DNA from: Pegea sp. RAD2-039
Lineage: Eukaryota > Chordata > Thaliacea > Salpida > Salpidae
Assembly (NCBI GenBank): GCA_034620365.1
Contig: JAQGEQ010000231.1
Location: 124,001 to 188,000 of the forward strand
Direction of reading: 5' to 3'
DNA length: 64,000 bases
The position numbers were made by a program, and so were the translations under genes. The notes beneath the pieces were generated by a model. That model was not told where the DNA came from, searched no databases, and saw only the letters and a program-made list of their open reading frames with translations. Position 1 is the stretch's first letter; every line of letters begins with the position of its first letter. Positions 60,130 to 64,000 of this stretch are shown here, piece after piece.

Positions 60130-63100
60130 TTATAGATGGGTATCTACCAATGGAATTGCTGGGCGAAAAGAACCATTCTGAACTTCCTATTAAGTAGAAA
60201 ATAAAAATTAATTCACAAATACAACAAGTAGAGATTCAAAACAACATCCACACGACATATAAGCCTCACTCAAATCAACGTATGTGGGCCGTCTACACGA
60301 CCACTAACTGAACTTAACAAATGGTTCCTTCTTTTGGTTAGGCGAGTTCTAACACACTTTTCAGTGATCTGTTACTTTTTGATCAGTTTCATGAAATAAA
60401 CAAATAACTTAAATCGAACCTGATCTTGATTTGATTGAGTAATTGGCAAGTTGCTAGATGTAGAGAGCCAATCTGCAGTGTTGTAAGGAGCCGAAAGATC
60501 CAATGTATTTGTTCGATAACTCTTCTTTACATTAGTCTCTTCATCATCAGTAAGATGAGAAAGAAACTCCTTCAAAAAGGTGTTTAGAGAAGTTTTATTT
60601 TTCTACAAACTGTTCTTACTCTGTATGCAAAAGAATCAATAGTGGGAGAATAAGGAGGAAGTGAATCAAATGGTTGATCTTTGCGAAGATTTGAGGAACT
60701 GATCTTTAGAGGTACACGAGGCTTGTGATCTTCATTTTTACTCCGTCGGAAGACCAATGCAAGAACAGTGAAAGCAATCACTATGACAGTCGCTGAGCAA
60801 ATAGCCACGAACCACAGATGTTCGTAAAAAGGTCGTTCAGTCAAAGTAGTCACTACATTCACTGCGCTACTTCCTTCAATTTGATCATGTGACTCCTTAT
60901 CAAGTATCCACAGTTTTGAAGCTGAAAAAATGTGATGAAAAAGTGAATGAAGAAAGAAGGACCCTTACATCTTGGGTTGTAGTTGAAAATAGGAGATTCT
61001 GCAGCTCCTGTGTTTGTGATCACTTCAACTTTTAACTGATAAACTGAAGATCAAAGAGTTTTCAGTTAGATTAATTTGATCGTGGTTTTTACTCACTCAT
61101 ATAAGCTGTTCTTCGGATGTAGAAGAAGTTTTCGACTCCGGAATAAATCTTAACATCTCGATCGTAAAGATCAAATCTTATCAAGATGCTATTCAGTTGG
61201 AAACTCTCACTCCAATCTACAGATATCTTTGTCACATTACTCTTTACAGAGATCATCTCTTTGTAAAATGGATCTGAAGTCAATCAGAAATGTTCTTCCT
61301 CATCACCAAATAAATTGATGAAAATTTTACTTTTCTTCTTCGTGATCACTGAAATCCATTCAGAGGATGTTTGTCCGTGAAGATTGATCGAGACCACGCG
61401 AGTCTTATACCGCATGTAAGGTCGCAAATGAGAGATATTCTTTTGTTGCCCTGATCCCGAATACGCGATGTAAGGGACATCCGGGATACACTTTTGATCA
61501 AATGGTTGATGAGGATGAGGACACACTCGTTGCAACTCAATTTCAAATCTGTAAAAAACTAATCTTCATCCTTTCAAGACTTCTGGAGATCTACCTCTGG
61601 ATTTTGCCATTTGTTCTTCTCGGCTCCTCCCATGATAGAGAGATATTTGTATCTGTGACGTCATCAATTCTCGGCGGAGGTTGATCTTGAGGAGCAGCAG
61701 GAAGTGTTGTGATGAAAGCGGAAGTGCTCCGGGAGCAGAGATCTTCCATGGAACACATCTCTATTATAACTTCATAAGTAGTGAAGGGATCAAGATCAGA
61801 CACAGTCTGGGATTTTCTTCTTCCACTACTCATCTGGGATCAGAGGAAGGATCATTTGAATGATGAAGATCAAGACCAAAGAAGTACCTTCCGGAACTGT
61901 TGATTTGAATCTTTCTGGCGGAAAAAGATTTGGATTTTACGGATCATTCCGTTCTTCTTTTTTGGATCATTGATCATCACTCCGATTGAATGAGATCCTA
62001 CATCAGTAAACTGGGGTTGTGGGACCCCTTCGGGTCTTCCTTCACCTGACTTGACCCCTGCAGACCACACACTTGGGGCCTGCCCCTTGCTATTGACTGC
62101 CACTACTTGGTATTGGTACAAGACATCACATTCCAGTTGATCGTCTGCAGCATCAAGGATAATCGGAAGATCAGATGAAGATCTACTTACTAGTAAAGTG
62201 GAGGCCGGATGTGTTGGCTACTAAATGCTCGCTGCTGATTGGTTGATTGGCGTCGCGACGTTTCAACTGATAGTGTGAGATCTTTCCATTTGGATTTAAA
62301 GGAGGTTCCCAACTTACATCCAAGATTTGCTGCAAATTCAAATGTTGATCTCTGAATAATTTTAAGTTGATCTGAGACTTGATCAGGATATGGAAGAAGG
62401 ACCACAGGTGGAGGTTGATTTGCAGGAGGAGAAGGAAGAGTGCGTTGAAGTTTGCGTTCACTCGATGTGCATCCTTCTAAGGTGCAAGTCTTCAGCCAGA
62501 AGATATATTCGTGAAAAGATTTTAATCCTCGAACTTCGAACTCAAAAGTTCGACTTCCAAACTCCACTTGCTGCATCCGAGACACTTACAGATTTTGTTT
62601 CAACTCAAAGATCACAAACTTTTAAAAGTTCAATTGCTGTCGACGACTTTACGGAGAGCGTGTAGTTGACGATGTTGCCGTTTGGATTACGAGGTGGATC
62701 CCATTTAACACGAATCGATGACGATGATGTTGGCATAGTAACGGGTGCCATCAAACCAGCAGGTGCTGAAGGGTCGGTTGTTGCCATGGCGACTGAACTT
62801 CTTGTCTTTCCTTTGCTGTTAAAGGCGGTGATGACGTAAGAGTAGCGAGAACCCGCTTCCAACTCGAAATCATGGAATCTGCAAGCCACTCAATCAAGTC
62901 ACATGGCCGTGTGCATTCGAGCGTGACCTGGTGACGTCACCATCGTTGACATATATTAGTTGATCGTTGCGATGAACTTCGTAGCGTTCGATGATTCCAT
63001 TTGCTTTAACCGGTTCTTGCCAGATAATCTGTAGATTTTGATGACGTCACACATGCGATTGAAATATGCGTCATACTTCGATAGAGTTGGGACTAGTGAC

Positions 63101-64000
63101 GTGTAGCTCTGGTGCTCTCATCTCTTCTGGATCAGAAGGTAATGTTTGAACACTTGAGGGCAGGCTTCTTCGACATCCACTCACGCTACAAGCTTCGATT
63201 GAAGTTTTATAGGTTCTAAAAAGATGCGGATGAAGACGTTTTGTGTTTTATATATTCATCCGCTCACTTAAAAGACTCCAACCCATCGACAATTGTCGTG
63301 TGGTCCAAGCCCTCGTACCTCACATCATCATTTATATAGAAACGGAAGTTGGAAACTTGTCCATTTGATAAACGAGGTTTATCCCATCTCGCTTCAATTG
63401 AAGAAGAATCCAAAGCAACTGAAGAAGATATAGATCTTCATGTATAATATCGAGATCTTCATCTTACATACCAACTCTTGGAGCATTGATGAAGAGTGGG
63501 ACTTCTTCATATGTCCGTTCAGAAGTTGCTTCACTTGTCTCACAACCACCAGATGTACAAGCCGTCAATTGGTAGGAATAAACTGTAAAAGGCTGGACAA
63601 ATGGACAGTTTAAATGTGGCCTAGTCTAACATGGTCCTTACCAATAGTCCCTGGTCCACATAACGAAATTGAGAGGTCGGAAAACTGAGAGGTTCTGATT
63701 GATTCTGCTGAAGTTTGAAAGTTTGTAGAATTCCGTTTAATTGCTCAGGAAGTTTCCATGTTACAACCAGCTTTGTTGGATTCTTATCTTCTGGATGAAG
63801 GACTTTAGGAGGATGTAGACCACTTGGTGATGCTTGGTGTGTCTCAGTAGCAACCCAATCGCTTTCTACAGACCTGTAGCATAGACATGACTACTTGAAA
63901 CATGGACATATGACGTCACAAACCCTGCTCGAGTCGTAGTTCGAATTTTGTAATTGTATCTCGTGAAAGGTCTTAAATCAACATCAGTGAAGTTGTAAGT
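60130..64000 (-). CDS. USH2A: Usherin (USH2A) orthologue, C-terminal part, runs off the right edge
   Basis: Read on the - strand, many exons encode tandem fibronectin type III modules with usherin-style linkers (TLPSPPANQPPPVVLLPYP, LDVSWEPPLNPNGKISHYQ, IRVKWDPPRNPNGNIVNYT, NISLSWEEPRRTNGKI). The last exons are 61273-61097, 61043-60969, 60921-60620, 60569-60420 and 60186-60130 and join in frame. Exon 60921-60620 holds the membrane segment (WFVAICSATVIVIAFTVLAL) followed by a basic stop-transfer RRSK. The cytoplasmic tail of about 110 residues ends in PLVDTHL, the same class I PDZ ligand that ends vertebrate usherin and binds harmonin and whirlin. In vertebrates usherin acts at photoreceptor periciliary membranes and in hair-cell ankle links. 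One intron here is only 50 bp. The N-terminal laminin-type part lies outside the window. Confidence 0.93.

Noticed and set aside
1..64000. Searched for tRNA genes, rRNA, CRISPR arrays and bacterial-type operons
   Set aside because: No TTCGA-type tRNA arm in a cloverleaf context, no rRNA-like block and no spaced direct-repeat array were seen. The genome is an animal's, so CRISPR is not expected.

Overview
This window comes from an animal nuclear genome, very probably an invertebrate. The DNA is strongly AT-rich and genes are split by GT-AG introns, many only about 40-75 bp long. The proteins are metazoan: usherin, WDR37, FAM32A, ARF, EndoU, LRPPRC and a large sushi-repeat membrane protein. CR1-like non-LTR retrotransposons are present at several ages. 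All reading frames use the standard code. The phylum cannot be fixed from the sequence alone.

Layout. 1-334: last exon of an ARF GTPase (+). 335-3370: non-coding with decayed CR1-like fragments. 3375-4889: spliced EndoU ribonuclease gene (-). 6005-8700: composite CR1-like locus, a young segment inside an old remnant (-). 9673-10026: intronless FAM32A. 12122-15544: intronless LRPPRC-like PPR gene. About 16560-18580: decayed copy of another non-LTR element (+). 20362-26427: WDR37 in nine exons. 28740-41800: very large modular gene encoding a type II membrane protein with a membrane segment, a SEA-like region, about 20 sushi modules, several ricin-type modules and a trypsin-like end; a 15-bp minisatellite fills one of its introns. 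42338-46500: nearly complete CR1-like element (-). 47803-50163: intronless P5CS. 50164-55483: gene desert. 55484-56257: intronless hydroxypyruvate isomerase. 57739-59487: Sel1-repeat gene. 60130-64000: 3' part of an usherin gene (-), running off the right edge.

The genes form no operon or pathway cluster. P5CS and LRPPRC are mitochondrial. ARF, FAM32A and WDR37 are housekeeping genes. Usherin and the sushi gene are large surface proteins. The most unusual item is the sushi/ricin/protease-like gene, because of its module order and its altered protease active site. Also notable are splice-acceptor-like sites a few bases upstream of several start codons, which would fit spliced-leader trans-splicing or 5' UTR introns, and the split between intronless genes and genes full of roughly 50-bp introns.

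Exon boundaries were assigned by eye from GT/AG sites, reading-frame continuity and protein similarity. They are reliable for WDR37, P5CS, HYI, FAM32A, LRPPRC and the ends of usherin, and approximate in the middle of the sushi gene.
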